From Silene noctiflora (lineage: Eukaryota; Streptophyta; Magnoliopsida; Caryophyllales; Caryophyllaceae): a stretch of 27,723 bases of DNA. Positions 1-10,561 of the stretch are shown piece after piece. The DNA lies in the NCBI GenBank assembly GCA_009801015.1, contig VHZZ01000353.1, positions 2,975-30,697 on the forward strand. Direction: 5' to 3'. Each line of letters starts with the position of its first letter. The first letter of the stretch is position 1. The notes beneath the pieces are model-generated. The model was not told where the DNA came from and did not search any database. It was given only the letters and a program-made list of their open reading frames with translations. Made by a program: the position numbers and the translations under genes.

Positions 1-171
1 CCTTTCCTTTTATCACAAGAAATAAAAAAGTGGATTTGGACCACACAAAACACACTACCCCACATGTAAATGAATTTGGACCACACAAATCAACCAAAAA
101 AAGGAAATAGGGAAAAAAACCCGAATAATCCGAAAAAGAAAATAGGGAACAATATAGTGAATAGGAGGGAG
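1..171. mobile_element. Stowaway-like MITE, cut by the window edge
   Basis: This segment matches the reverse complement of the complete element at 20917-21112 over almost its whole length. The shared landmarks are the paired GGACCACACAA words, the CACATG core, the GGGAAAAAAACCC-type stretch and the terminal GGAGGGAG followed by TA. The right terminus is at 171 and the TA at 172-173 fits a Tc1/mariner (Stowaway) target. The left end lies outside the window. It codes for nothing. Confidence 0.8.
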
Positions 172-180
172 TATTAAATA

Positions 181-269
181 TTAATGAAGTGAAAATTTTA
201 AAATTTTAAATAATAAACTAAAAAAAATAAAAACTCTATATACCGCGTATTGCGCGGGATCTAAACTAG
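181..269 (+). mobile_element. Helitron-like 3' terminus
   Basis: An AT-rich run leads into a short GC hairpin (CCGCG at 243-247, loop TATTG, CGCGG at 253-257). Nine bases further on is CTAG at 266-269, followed by T. A GC hairpin about ten bases before a terminal CTRR, with T as the next host base, is the standard 3' end of plant Helitrons. The 5' end (TC) cannot be placed. The Stowaway copy to the left may be nested inside it. No Rep/helicase coding sequence is present, so this would be a non-autonomous copy or fragment. Confidence 0.6.
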
Positions 270-469
270 TTCTCCTAATCAACCGTCTACGTTAGTAGAA
301 CGGAACAACATTCGCGATAAATTAATTAATCACTGTTATTAACGGTAAACACCCGTAAAAATGAAAATTAAATAAACACCCTTATTTTTTCTTAAAATAA
401 TGACCCCCCAAAAAGCAGGGAAATTTAAAAAAGGGAGTAATATTGGCCGATAAAAAATAAGTACGACTA

Positions 470-595
470 CTACTCCACGAAGAGGAAAGTTCGTCGGCTT
501 ACGCGAACCCTAGATCTATTAATTACTTCAATTTTTCCCCATTTTTTGATTCTAATTCATTTGTTCCGATTCCTTCGTGTTTAGCTTAATTCAAG
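470..595 (+). other. TPS7: Probable first non-coding exon (5' UTR) of the TPS7-like gene
   Basis: The sequence changes here from transposon remnants to a pyrimidine-rich leader that ends TTCAAG before GTTAGT, a good donor at 596. The coding exon begins 2.67 kb further on, which gives the leader-intron layout that many class II TPS genes have. The transcription start is not visible and I see no convincing TATA box, so the left limit is a guess. Confidence 0.45.
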
Positions 596-894
596 GTTAG
601 TATCGTTTAATTTTCATTTGATTGTTCAAATTCGTTGCATGATTTGTGATCAATTGTTTAACGTTTTGTGGATTATGTGATTGATTTAATTTGTTTTGTT
701 ATGACTTATGATCGTGCAATCTTATTATATGAGATCATGTAGTTAGCGTATTTGAATTAGGATGAAGAAAAATTAGTACACATTGATGTAATTGGTAGAA
801 ATGAAGGATTGGTGAGTATGTTTGAATGCGGTAGGTTGATTAGGTTTGTTTCGGGAATGAATTTAGCGAAGAGAGATTGATTTATTGAGGGAAA

Positions 895-2160
895 TGGAGT
901 AGTTTGAGCCTTTGGATGAGAATGTTAGCAGTTGATTTTGATCAGCTTTGTTGTAAAATGATTTTGGGGGAATTAGCGCGAATTTTCTGAGCTAAATGAG
1001 GTACTTTGAGCCTTTAAAGCTTGATTGCTGAGTGTTCAGCTGCCGATATTGGTTAGTTTTGTTGTACAATGAATTCGGGGAAATTAGTTTTGTTGTAAAA
1101 TGACTTTGGTGAAACTAACATGAATTTCCTGAGCTATATGAGGTGCTTTGAGCCTTTGAAGTTTGAATGCTGAGTGTTAGCTGCCGATATTGATTAGTTT
1201 TGTTGTAGAATGAATTCGGTGAAATTAGGGTGATTTTGTTATTTTGTTATTCTGTAGCCAAATGAGGTGCTTGGTGCTTTGAGCCTTTGAATGCGAGTGT
1301 TAGCAGCTGATATTGGCTAGCTTTGTGATTTAATATGGTGAAATCAAGGCGATTTTTTTAAGCTAAATGAGGTACTTGGAGGCTGGACTCTGGAGCCTTT
1401 GAATGTGAGTGTTAGGAGTTGAATTTGGTTAGTTTTGTTGTAAAATGAAATTCGGTGAAATTAGGGCGATTTTTTTAGCCAAATGAGGTGTTTCAAGCCT
1501 TTGTATGCGAGTGTTAGCAGCTGATATTGGTTAGTTTTGTCATTTTGTGAATTAATACGGTGAAATCAAGGCGATTTTTCTGAGCTAAATGAGGTACCTT
1601 GAGCCTTTGAATGTGAGTGTTAGCTGTTGATTTTGAGTAGTTTTGTTGTAGAATGAATTTGGTGAGATTAGGGCAATTTTTTTTGAACCAGAGGTGCTTT
1701 GAGATTTTGCAGTTTGCATGGGAGTGTTCGTAGCTGATATTGGTTAGTTTTGTTGTAGAATTAATCCGGTGAAATCAAGGCGATTTGTATGAGCTAAATG
1801 CGGTACTTTGAGCCTTTCTATGCGAGTGTTGGCTGTTGATATTGGTTAGTTTTGTTGTAGAATTATTCCGGTGAAATCAGGGCGATTTTTATGAGCTACT
1901 TTGAGCCTTTGAATTCGAGTTTTAGCATAGCAGCTGACATAGGTTATTTTGTGAATTAGTACGGTGAAATCAAGGCGATTTTTCTGATCTAAATGAGGTA
2001 CTTTGAGCCTTTGAATGTGAGTGTTAGCTTTTCATATTGGTTAGTTTTGTTGTAGAATTAATTCATTTGTCTGAGCTAAATGAGGTATTTAGAGCCTTTG
2101 AATGCGAGGGTTAGCTTCTGACATTGGTTAATTTTGTTGATTTTTCTGAGCTAAATGAAG
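895..2160 (+). repeat. Degenerate tandem array, about 12 units of roughly 100 bp
   Basis: A set of landmarks recurs in fixed order: GAGCTAAATGAGGTACTTTG, GAGCCTTTGAATGYGAGTGT, TAGCWGYTGATATTGG, TTAGTTTTGTTGTAGAATGA, then a CGGTGAAATYARGGCGATTT-type block. The GAGCCTTTG word or a close variant falls near 906, 1008, 1148, 1277, 1397, 1497, 1600, 1700, 1813, 1903, 2005 and 2094. Spacing shrinks from about 140 to about 75 bases toward the 3' end. The copies are well diverged, so the array is not recent. Confidence 0.85.
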
Positions 2161-2207
2161 TTAGACAACTAATTTGGAGGACGGTATGTGATCACAATTC
2201 ACAAATA

Positions 2208-2335
2208 CTTGTGTGAGACAGCCTTACACAAGTGTGTTGCAAAACAGATCCTTTAAGTCATATGGGCCATGTTCTATGTTGGCGGGACCCATTTTACACT
2301 CTATTAGTGTGAAACCGTCTTACATATGACTAACT
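2208..2335. mobile_element. Small MITE-like insert in the TPS leader intron
   Basis: The left edge reads ACTTGTGTGAGACAGCCTTAC and the right edge, reverse-complemented, reads close to TCATATGTAAGACGGTTTCAC. The ends are therefore imperfect inverted repeats, with a further small hairpin (CTTGTGTGA...TTACACAAG) at the left. Inserts with GTGTAAGACGGTTTCACAC-type ends are common in Caryophyllales. No target duplication was found. Confidence 0.45.
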
Positions 2336-3266
2336 ATTATATATTTTGGTTTGGTTGGTTTCTCATAGGGGGTTGGTGCTGTAATTGTTTCATCAGTCCT
2401 GTTTCAAACAGTTAATATCGAGACTGCTTTAACTTTCTGTCGTGCATATTTGCTTAAATGGCTATTGTTTTGTATTGCCCCATCCTATTTATATTGTCTC
2501 ATTTGACCAGAGCTTTGATATCTAGGATTTAGTGGTGAAATCTAATCATTATCCTTGTCTTCAAAATTCACATGGTGTGATTTCATTCATTCCCCGTTAG
2601 GAGCATTAATTGGATGGACGAAGTACTTTTATAATCATGAAATGCATGACGAATTCACGTATTTATCATATATTAGTGGGCCAATAATTTTGTTGTGATC
2701 TTAGAAGTGAATGGGTCATTGAGCTGTTGTTCTCGGGGCTTTTTACATGGTTCTTGCTAGGGTTTTCACCAACAGCATTGGCTTCAATTGTAACTGGCAG
2801 ATGAACTTGAAATTGCAACTGCTTCGATTTAGTTACCATGATTGATATTAGCCAGGAAAATGTTTGCGGATTATGTGAGGCTGTGGAGTAGGTAGCACCT
2901 TATTTTATTTTAGGGTTACACAGTGTTTGTTTTGTTGTATGTCACCGATTTCTCTCAACCCTTTGTTGGTTTCTTTATATGTATAAATGTTCTCTCTTTG
3001 ATTTGAAGACTGAAATCTTGTTCTCCTCTCAACCTTTGTAGGAAATTTTGCGTGCTTGAAGACATACTGTTTATGAATTTGCCCACAGGTCAATCAAAAT
3101 TTGTAGAAGAATTATTTTATTTTAGGATTACGCAGTGTTGAAAATAATTATATTCCTGAGTAGCTCTATCAAAGAATAGCTGTACTTTTACAAAGTTGTG
3201 TAGTAGGCTGTTTATAAGAAAACAAAAAAAAGTTGGTAGGTGGGGAATAAAAAGGATATTATCAAG

Positions 3267-6200
3267 ATGATGTCCAGATCATATACCAACCTATTAGATT
3301 TAGCATCGGGCAATTTCCCAGTAATGGGGCGAGAGAAAAAACGGCTCCCAAGGGTGATGACTGTTGCGGGTGTGATATCTGAGCTTGATGATGATCAAGC
3401 TAATAGCATTTCCTCTGATGTTCCGTCATCAATTGTACAAGATCGTATAATCATGGTTTTTAATCATCTTCCCATTAAATCGAAGAGAAGGCCTGATAAT
3501 CAGGGGTGGAGTTTTAGTTGGGATGAGGATTCATTACTCTTGCACGTGAAACATGGTTTGCCTGAAGACATGGAGGTGCTCTATGTAGGGTCCTTGAGGG
3601 TGGAAGTGGATCTGGATGAACAAGATGACGTCTCACAGATCTTGCTGGAGAAGTTCAAATGTGTCCCCGCTTTCCTGCCCCCTAATCTCCATGAGAAATA
3701 CTATCAGGGCTTTTGCAAGCATCATCTATGGCCTCTTTTTCATTACATGTTACCCTTTTCAGCAAGCCATGGTATTCGCTTTGACCGCTCCCTGTGGGAA
3801 GCCTATGTGGCTGCCAATAAGATATTCTCCCAGAGGGTNAATCCTGAGGATGATTATGTCTGGATTCATGATTACCATTTGATGGTGTTGCCAACTTTCT
3901 TGAGACGGCGCTTCATTAAATTGAGAATGGGATTTTTCCTCCATAGTCCATTTCCTTCTTCAGAGATCTACAGGACTTTGCCTGTGAGGGAAGAAATACT
4001 CAAGGCACTGTTAAATGCAGATCTTATTGGATTTCATACCTTTGATTATGCTCGTCATTTCCTTTCTTGTTGTAGTCGAATGTTGGGTCTGGAGTATAAA
4101 TCAAAGAGGGGATATATTGGTTTAGAATACTATGGAAGGACTGTCGGAATAAAGATAATGCCAGTGGGGATTCATATGGGGCAGATTGAGTCTGTTCTGA
4201 GGCTTGCTGATAAAGAATGGAGGGTTCAGGAGCTTAAACAACAATTCGAAGGGAAGACTGTTTTGCTTGGGGTGGATGATATGGATATTTTTAAGGGTGT
4301 CAATCTGAAACTTTTGGCTATGGAACAAATGCTCAAGCTTCATCCCAAATGGCAGGGCAAAGCAGTTTTGATTCAAATTGCAAATCCTGCCAGAGGAAAA
4401 GGTAAGGATCTTGAGGAGATTCAAGCTGAAATCCAGGATAGCTGTAAGAGAATTAATGAAACATTTGGGCGCCCTGGTTATGAACCGATAGTTTTCATTG
4501 ACAGGCCTCTGTCTTTGAGTGAAAGGGTTGCGTATTACACTGCTGCCGAGTGTGTAGTTGTCACTGCTGTCAGAGATGGAATGAATCTCACTCCATATGA
4601 GTATATAGTATGCAGGCAAGGAGTCTCTGAATCCGAGTATGGCTCATCATCTAGTAAGCCTAAGAAGAGCATGTTGGTTGTATCAGAATTTATAGGGTGT
4701 TCTCCTTCTCTTAGTGGTGCTATTCGGATAAACCCTTGGAACGTTGAGGCAACAGCGGAGGCAATGAATGAGGCTATATCCATGAATGATGCTGAGAAGC
4801 AGTTGCGGCATGACAAACATTATAAATACGTTAGCTCACATGATGTTGCTTTTTGGGCAAGAAGCTTTTTCCAAGATTTAGAGAGGACCTGTAGAGACCA
4901 CTTCAGACGACGTTGCTGGGGAATTGGTTTGGGATTTGGTTTTAGGGTAGTAGCACTGGATCCTAATTTCAGAAAGTTGACCATCGATGCCATTGTCTCT
5001 GCATTCTCCAGGTCCAAAAGTAGAGCCATACTACTCGATTACGACGGAACCATGATGCCTCAGACATCCATAAATAAGCAACCCAGTCAAGAGGTGATGA
5101 GGATTGTCAACTTACTTTCTGGGGACCCCAAGAACACTGTTTTTGTTGTTAGTGGAAGAGGAAGAGATAGTTTAGGTAAATGGTTTTCACCTTGCTCGAA
5201 GGTCGGCATAGCTGCTGAACATGGGTACTTCATGAGGTATTTTCTATACTTGTATAGTTGCTTAGTTAGATTTTGTCAGTTCTCTATTGCATGTGATCTT
5301 CTACTTACATATGTAACTTGATATCTGGTCAGATGGTCGGCTGAGAGTCACTGGGAAATTTGTGGCCAAAATTGTGATTTTGGATGGGTACAGATAGCTG
5401 AACCTGTAATGAAACTATATACTGAAGCAACAGATGGTTCTTACATTGAAACGAAGGAGAGTGCCTTGGTTTGGCATCATAGGGATGCAGACCCAGGTTT
5501 TGGTTCATGCCAAGCAAAGGAGATGCTTGATCATCTAGAAAGTGTGTTAGCCAATGAGCCCGTTTCCGTAAAAAGCGGCCAATATATTGTTGAAGTGAAG
5601 CCTCAGGTTTGTGCTGTTTACTTCCCTTCTATCATTTTATAGTGCTTCTGTTCATATCACGCACATGACCAAAGTATAGGCATTAATGTGATCATTTAGC
5701 TGTTTGGCAACTACTTTACTGATTTCAGTGACATCCTATTTTATGGGATTTTACGTAATAATATGTGCCAAAGACTCTTAGTATGCTTTATACTGGCTAG
5801 GAAAGGCTGCCTGTAAAAATGTTAGATTACAAGTTCTCGAAACTGTACTGGACTTCTTTGGTAACCAATTTTTCATGTATGTAATGGTATTAATTGCGTT
5901 GCCTTCTGGTGCATAACTCTTGATGCAAGAAAATAGGTGTAATTTAACGTCAAAAGTGTGTTTACATGTAACAGTCATTTCTCTAGAAGAAGGGTCACAT
6001 GTAATACAGTATATGGTATGTGAGTCCAACCCATTTAACTACAATATTAAATTACCCATTATTGCACTAGCTTTAAATTTAATAACCTCAACTAATCCTC
6101 ATATTAGAATTTGTGTTTATGTAATTTACCTACTTGAAGTCTGGCTTTACCATATAAATATAAAATCCTAATTCTATCTTATATAATTCAGGGAGTGAGT

Positions 6201-6518
6201 AAAGGTCTAGTAGCAGAGAAGATCTTTAACAGAATGGAAATGATGGGAAAACAGGCCGATTTTGTACTATGTGTTGGCGATGACAGATCTGATGAAGACA
6301 TGTTTGAGTTCATTGGGGGTGCTGTTAACTCTGGTATCCTATCAGCAAATACTTCTGTCTTTGCTTGTACAGTTGGACAAAAACCAAGTAAAGCGAAATA
6401 TTATTTAGATGACACGACCGAAGTCATGACCATGCTTGATGCTCTTGCCGAGGTTTCAGACCCGTCTCCCTCCATTGACATCTCATCCATTGACATTGGG
6501 TCTGGAAGCCCGCCTTGA
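3267..6518 (+). CDS. TPS7: Class II trehalose-phosphate synthase/phosphatase-like protein (TPS7-like)
   Basis: Three coding exons: 3267-5236, 5333-5606 and 6192-6518, giving about 856 residues, the usual class II length. The start is MMSRSYTNLLDLASGN, as in the family; the frame stays open upstream only through a GTG. Domains: GT20 synthase-like, about residues 50-540 (HDYHLMVLP, FFLHSPFPSSE, VRDGMNL), then a HAD phosphatase-like domain, about 585-835, with LDYDGT at 591-595 and GDDRSDEDMF in exon 3. The class I motif GVDRLDxxKG is here GVDDMDIFKG (335-344), so the sugar-phosphate arginine is lost. Class II proteins generally lack synthase activity and act as cytosolic regulators linked to trehalose-6-phosphate and SnRK1 signalling. 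The LASGNFPVMG start and the EVKPQGVSKG junction favour TPS7 over TPS8-11. Oddities: base 3839 is N (codon GTN, still Val), exactly where about four family residues (IEVI) are missing; and residues near 75 read VFNHLP where relatives have VxNxLP with A or G after V. Confidence 0.93.
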
Positions 6519-7413
6519 TAACTGCAGTTTTCAGACCAGGTATATTAGACCTCGTTCTTCGTCTTAAGTTACTACAAACTCCTGGTTCATATGGTCCTGT
6601 ACTGTAAGCCATGGGTTTGTGGAGACACCAGAAGGTAAAGAAGTGAGGTAGACCAACCATGGATGCAATCAATGGCGAATCAAGAAAAAATTTTCGATGG
6701 GGTCATGTTGAAAATATTCCAAGTCATTTTTTTATAAAAAACATATTCAGATTTTAAACTCTTTATTTCACACCAAGATTGAACAAAATGCACCAAAAAA
6801 ATTGTTTTATGGTGTCCACGGCCTATGCAGTTAACATGAACATACCCGTGGATGCAATGTAGGATACATTTGAGAATTTATTTCTGGACTGCATTAAGGG
6901 AGAATGGATTTTAATTGCTCTACATTTGAAACTGGTACGACAATTGTACATAGGAAGCAACAAGCGTCCGCCATTTAGACTCTGCTTGAATGATTGAAGT
7001 CGCTATTTGGAGCTTTTTCGACTTACTGCCTGGTTGCCTGGTGTGATTGATTGACGGAATAAGTGATTGACGATGTCTTGTGGAAATATGTTTGGTATAG
7101 ATGACTTGGGGAAGCCTTCATTTGTTTTCTGAAATAAGTTTTTCTTATTCTTTAGGCTTTGTATTGTTGAATCATCAATTTTTACTTGTAGACATTGACA
7201 AATAATATTTTTCAATATTGATTGATTAATTCTTTGATGAAATTTGTGTGGAAGAATGTCGTATAAGGTGGTCCGACCTCGACTTGGTTCGAGATTTTTC
7301 TTTGATGAATTCTATGCAATTAGACCAATTACAATAGCTTCATGGAAACATGATTGCTCAAATTGAAAACTCGACATAAGCCGATGGGACGAATGATTGC
7401 TCAAATCTAAAAA
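6519..7413 (+). other. TPS7-like 3' UTR and downstream region
   Basis: There is no coding sequence. The region is AT-rich and presumably holds the 3' UTR of the upstream gene; no single poly(A) signal stands out. It includes an insert-like segment at 6670-6848, described separately. Confidence 0.5.
6670..6848. mobile_element. 179-bp insert flanked by 10-bp direct repeats (unclassified)
   Basis: TGGATGCAAT occurs at 6660-6669 and again at 6849-6858, directly bordering this AT-rich segment. That is what a target-site duplication of 8-10 bp would leave. The left edge (CAATGGCGAATC) resembles some hAT termini, but the right edge does not mirror it, so the class is unresolved and chance is possible. 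Confidence 0.4.
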
Positions 7414-7953
7414 GGGATATTCTACGGTGTATCCTCGAGTTTTTCGGTTTTCTATGTTGTACCCTTACATTTTTGAAATTCTATGGTGCACCCCTAAACT
7501 CTATACAGTAGTCTATACCATGACCTTTTTTATTATATTTGTTAACTTAGTTTCTTAATGACCTATTAAATTGTCAATTTATCATTCCAATTACTCGGTA
7601 ACCTACTCATTTACCTATTAGTTCGTCGAATTACTCATTAACCCACAAAATAGTATTCGAAAGTAACTAAAAGTTCAACAAATTTCCTTATCATGTCATG
7701 CATCATAACAGATAGCTGATGCTTATTAAAAATGATTTGTAATGTTTCTCATATAAAATGGTGATATAACATTAATGAGTTGGAATAAAGGTCAAATTAA
7801 CGGTTGTTTGATCGTGATAAAGTTAATGAAGAGTTAAACGAGGTCATGATGGAGAAATAACTATGAAGTTTAGGGGTACAATGTAGAATGTAAAAAAAAG
7901 AGGGGTACAACATAGAAAATCAAAAAACTCAGGGGTATACCGTAGAATATCCC
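7414..7953. mobile_element. 540-bp MITE with about 100-bp terminal inverted repeats
   Basis: The left arm (7414 to about 7515) and the reverse complement of the right arm (about 7856-7953) both begin GGGATATTCTACGGT and stay roughly 80% alike for about 100 bases. Each arm holds three copies of a TTCTAYGKTGTACCC-like word at about 30-base spacing, a subterminal repeat pattern typical of transposase binding sites. The roughly 340-base centre is AT-rich and non-coding. The long arms suggest a Mutator-like or similar non-autonomous element. The target duplication is not clear (TCTAAAAA on the left, TAAATTTT on the right). Confidence 0.75.
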
Positions 7954-8201
7954 TAAATTTTTTGAACGAAATCGAATGTCTTATCTCTCTCATCTATAAC
8001 GATGAAATACGGAAATACTATATCATCAAACAAATAACCTAGATTTTTTTCCTTTTTTATAAAGTTTGTGGCACAAAGCCACTAATCTTATTTCTTAATA
8101 CCGAGTTACAAACAACATGAACCATGAACCATTAATAACCGAACAAAAAACGGGGAATAAAAACTATTTTAAAACAGATCAGAAAAGAAAGGATAATGAT
8201 A

Positions 8202-8209
8202 TGACGTCA
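8202..8209. promoter_or_regulatory. TGACGTCA palindrome upstream of HEI10
   Basis: This is a perfect bZIP/TGA-factor consensus, followed by GC-rich words (GTGGCGCG, and ACGCGCGC near 8330) in an otherwise AT-rich stretch. It lies roughly 130 bases before the likely leader exon of HEI10. The position fits a promoter element; function is inferred from the motif only. Confidence 0.4.
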
Positions 8210-8329
8210 TCGAGTGGCGCGTCGAGATTGGGTACCACCTGGTGGCCGGGTGAACCTTGTTACAAAGAGTACATGCCAAACTTTAAAAAAAAAAAAGAAA
8301 AAAAAAAAGAAAGAGAGAAATATAACGCG

Positions 8330-8429
8330 CGCTACAAAATCATCATTTATTCATTTCTCCTTCTTCTCCTTCACATTCAGTCATTCACATAGTTTCTATA
8401 ATCCGTTGCTAATTGTTATTGATCTTCAG
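8330..8429 (+). other. HEI10: Probable 5' UTR exon of HEI10
   Basis: A pyrimidine-rich leader (TTCTCCTTCTTCTCC) ends GATCTTCAG before GTAAAAAT, a donor at 8430. The matching acceptor is most likely ...CTACGTGCAG ending at 10530, which leaves 31 untranslated bases before the start codon. The left limit is approximate; a weak TATA-like AATATAA lies just upstream at about 8319. Confidence 0.5.
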
Positions 8430-10530
8430 GTAAAAATCTCTCCGTTCACGCTCTTCTTCGATTCGCAATTATATCGAATTCTTATGCTTCGATTTTCTTC
8501 ACAGTTTTTTTGAATAATTATTCGTCGATTCCGCTCAATTTTATCGCACTTTTCCCGCTCAATTTCTGATATGCGTAATTTCCGTTAATAGTTCGCAGGT
8601 TGATAATTCATAGCTGAATTTGATAAATCCTCGTTAATTTCATCGTCGTCGTACTAGAATTTGAATTCGGTGAGTTATTTAGTAGATTGATTTCACAGTT
8701 TTACTGATATGTGTTTTTGATTGCGTTCAATTTTGTTATTTTCGATTAAAGTGCATAATTTCCGTTAAAATTAGCAGATTTATGTTTCGTAGCTGAATTT
8801 TGCGAAATCCTCGTTAATTTCATCATCGTCGTACTAAAGTTTGAATTCAGTAAGTGAATTAGTAGCTCAATTTCACAGTTTTTTACTAATGTGTGTTTTT
8901 GATTGAGTTCAATTTCGTAATTTCCGTTGTTTTTGTTCAATTTATCATGTGATGATCTTGCTAACGCCTTCGAACTCGTTGAATTTCAGTTTGATTTCAG
9001 CACATGACCGTGAGTTTTCGAATTCGTCAATGACCTCCAAATTACGGCTGATTCTGGTATATCTAGTTCGTCATTTATCCATTTTCGCTTTATTTTGTTC
9101 GTTACTTCATTTGATTGGTCATTTTTCTGATAGAATTAGTTATTTACGGATGATTTGATTTTCTGGAAGTTTCTTACCATTTTTGGCGATAATTATTATG
9201 TAAGGTACCTTTGTTTGATGTTTTAATGATACAATTTCAGTGTTTTGTGTATGATTTGATTATGTACAGCTTTCGTAACTTTCTGTAAGTTCTAAATGTT
9301 TGCATATTGTGTATGAAGTTTCTTGGGGGCTTCATTTAGGGCGACACATTGGACTGATGCTGCTTCTTTTGACAAATGTGTATCACCTTGTGTTTAGATT
9401 GGCATAGGTTATGTTCTACTGCAGGTCATCAGTAAAAATGGCGATTTATTTTTTGTTTTTTTTGTTTTTATTTCTTTCCGGTAAAGAGGCTTCTAAATTG
9501 TGATTTAGATAGAAAGATGAGTTTTTATGTTAAAAGTATCTTTAGTCTCAGTTATGCTTTTCAATGTTAAGATGGTACAACTGAATTAAAAAAAACTTGG
9601 AAATCATAGGCTGTGTATGGGATCTGTTTCAAGTGAGAGGATGATTATGCTGAATTGCTGACTGTTTTTTTCAATGCTGAGATGTTGTTTGCTTGTGCTA
9701 TTTGTCTTCGCTGCTGTTGCGAACTGTGGTGTGTACTACTAAGGGTACTCCAGAATGGATTTTGATTCGAATATCTTGTTTCGTGCTCATTAAACAATTA
9801 CACTCGCAGTAGATAGGTTGTACTTGAGACTTGAGTGCTATGTTATTTCAATTCTTCACTTCTAAGGCAACACTCTGGGGTTGGTTTGATTATGGAATTT
9901 GTGCCATCGTGTAACAATCCAACATTTTTCAAGAAGACAGATTAGGAGACTTGCATGATAAAAGTAGAGGAAGAAGGCTCTATATAAATTTTGGTGATTT
10001 CAAACTCTGAATTATGTCTGTATTTCACTTTACATTTGATACTGAAAATTACTTGTCACAAAATTTTTCCTGTATCTGTATCCATGTTTTAGGGCATAAT
10101 CCCCACTGTCTCAAATTTTGAGTCATGGCAAGTCCGATACTTGGATATTTTTGTGGTTCTACACGTCTGATAGCCAAGTTTATTTGAGCAACATAGCTTG
10201 TGCGTCATGTCGCCAGGGAGAAAACGTCTGTCGGGAAGAGAAAGCCCTAAGGGAGGTGTAGTCTTCATCACTTTTTGATATATTCCAACTACCCTTCGAT
10301 CTCTTCCTTTCCCTTCTCCCCTGGTAACCCCTATGACGCCTGTGGACATTACATATTTCAAATTGGCTCAGCCTTGTCACCTTTAGGCCTATAACCCTTC
10401 ATATTTCCCAGCATCGTTTACTACTCAGTATCTGAATATGCTGCATTAGTAACGAATTAAGCTCATAGCTACGCCATTAGGCATCAGTTTATTTAATGTT
10501 ACATGCTTACTGGGTCTCAACTACGTGCAG
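8430..10530 (+). other. Leader intron of HEI10
   Basis: There is no coding sequence. The first 500 bases hold a tandem duplication (8571-8930). The middle is T-rich and featureless. A stretch at about 10090-10390 is richer in GC and looks inserted, but I could not assign it to a family. Confidence 0.5.
8571..8930 (+). repeat. Tandem duplication, 180-bp unit, in the HEI10 leader intron
   Basis: Copy 1 begins at 8571 (GCGTAATTTCCGTTAA) and copy 2 at 8751 (GCATAATTTCCGTTAA). Both continue with TAGCTGAATTT, AAATCCTCGTTAATTTCATC, GTCGTACTA, TTTGAATTC, ATTTCACAGTTTT and TGTGTTTTTGATTG in the same order. The first bases of a third copy (CGTAATTTCCGTTG) appear at about 8915. Divergence looks to be roughly 10-15%. 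Confidence 0.85.
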
Positions 10531-10561
10531 TCAAATTGATTAACTTTTACTGAAGATCAAA

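Larger units (their letters stand above)
596..3266 (+). other. Leader intron and rest of the 5' UTR of the TPS7-like gene
   Basis: There is no coding sequence here. The donor is at 596. The best acceptors are the pyrimidine-rich ...CTTTGTAG ending at 3041 and ...CCCACAG ending at 3088; the sequence alone does not choose between them. The interval holds a degenerate tandem array (about 895-2160) and a small MITE-like insert (about 2208-2335). The remainder, about 2340-3030, is AT-rich with no recognisable feature. Confidence 0.6.

Noticed and set aside
3240-3242. TPS start at 3240
   Set aside because: The codon is GTG. The family start MMSRSYTNLL is at 3267, and the region just before it has the look of a leader.
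4122-4619. 165-codon minus-strand frame inside the TPS gene
   Set aside because: It is antisense to a strongly conserved synthase-like domain and has no recognisable domain.
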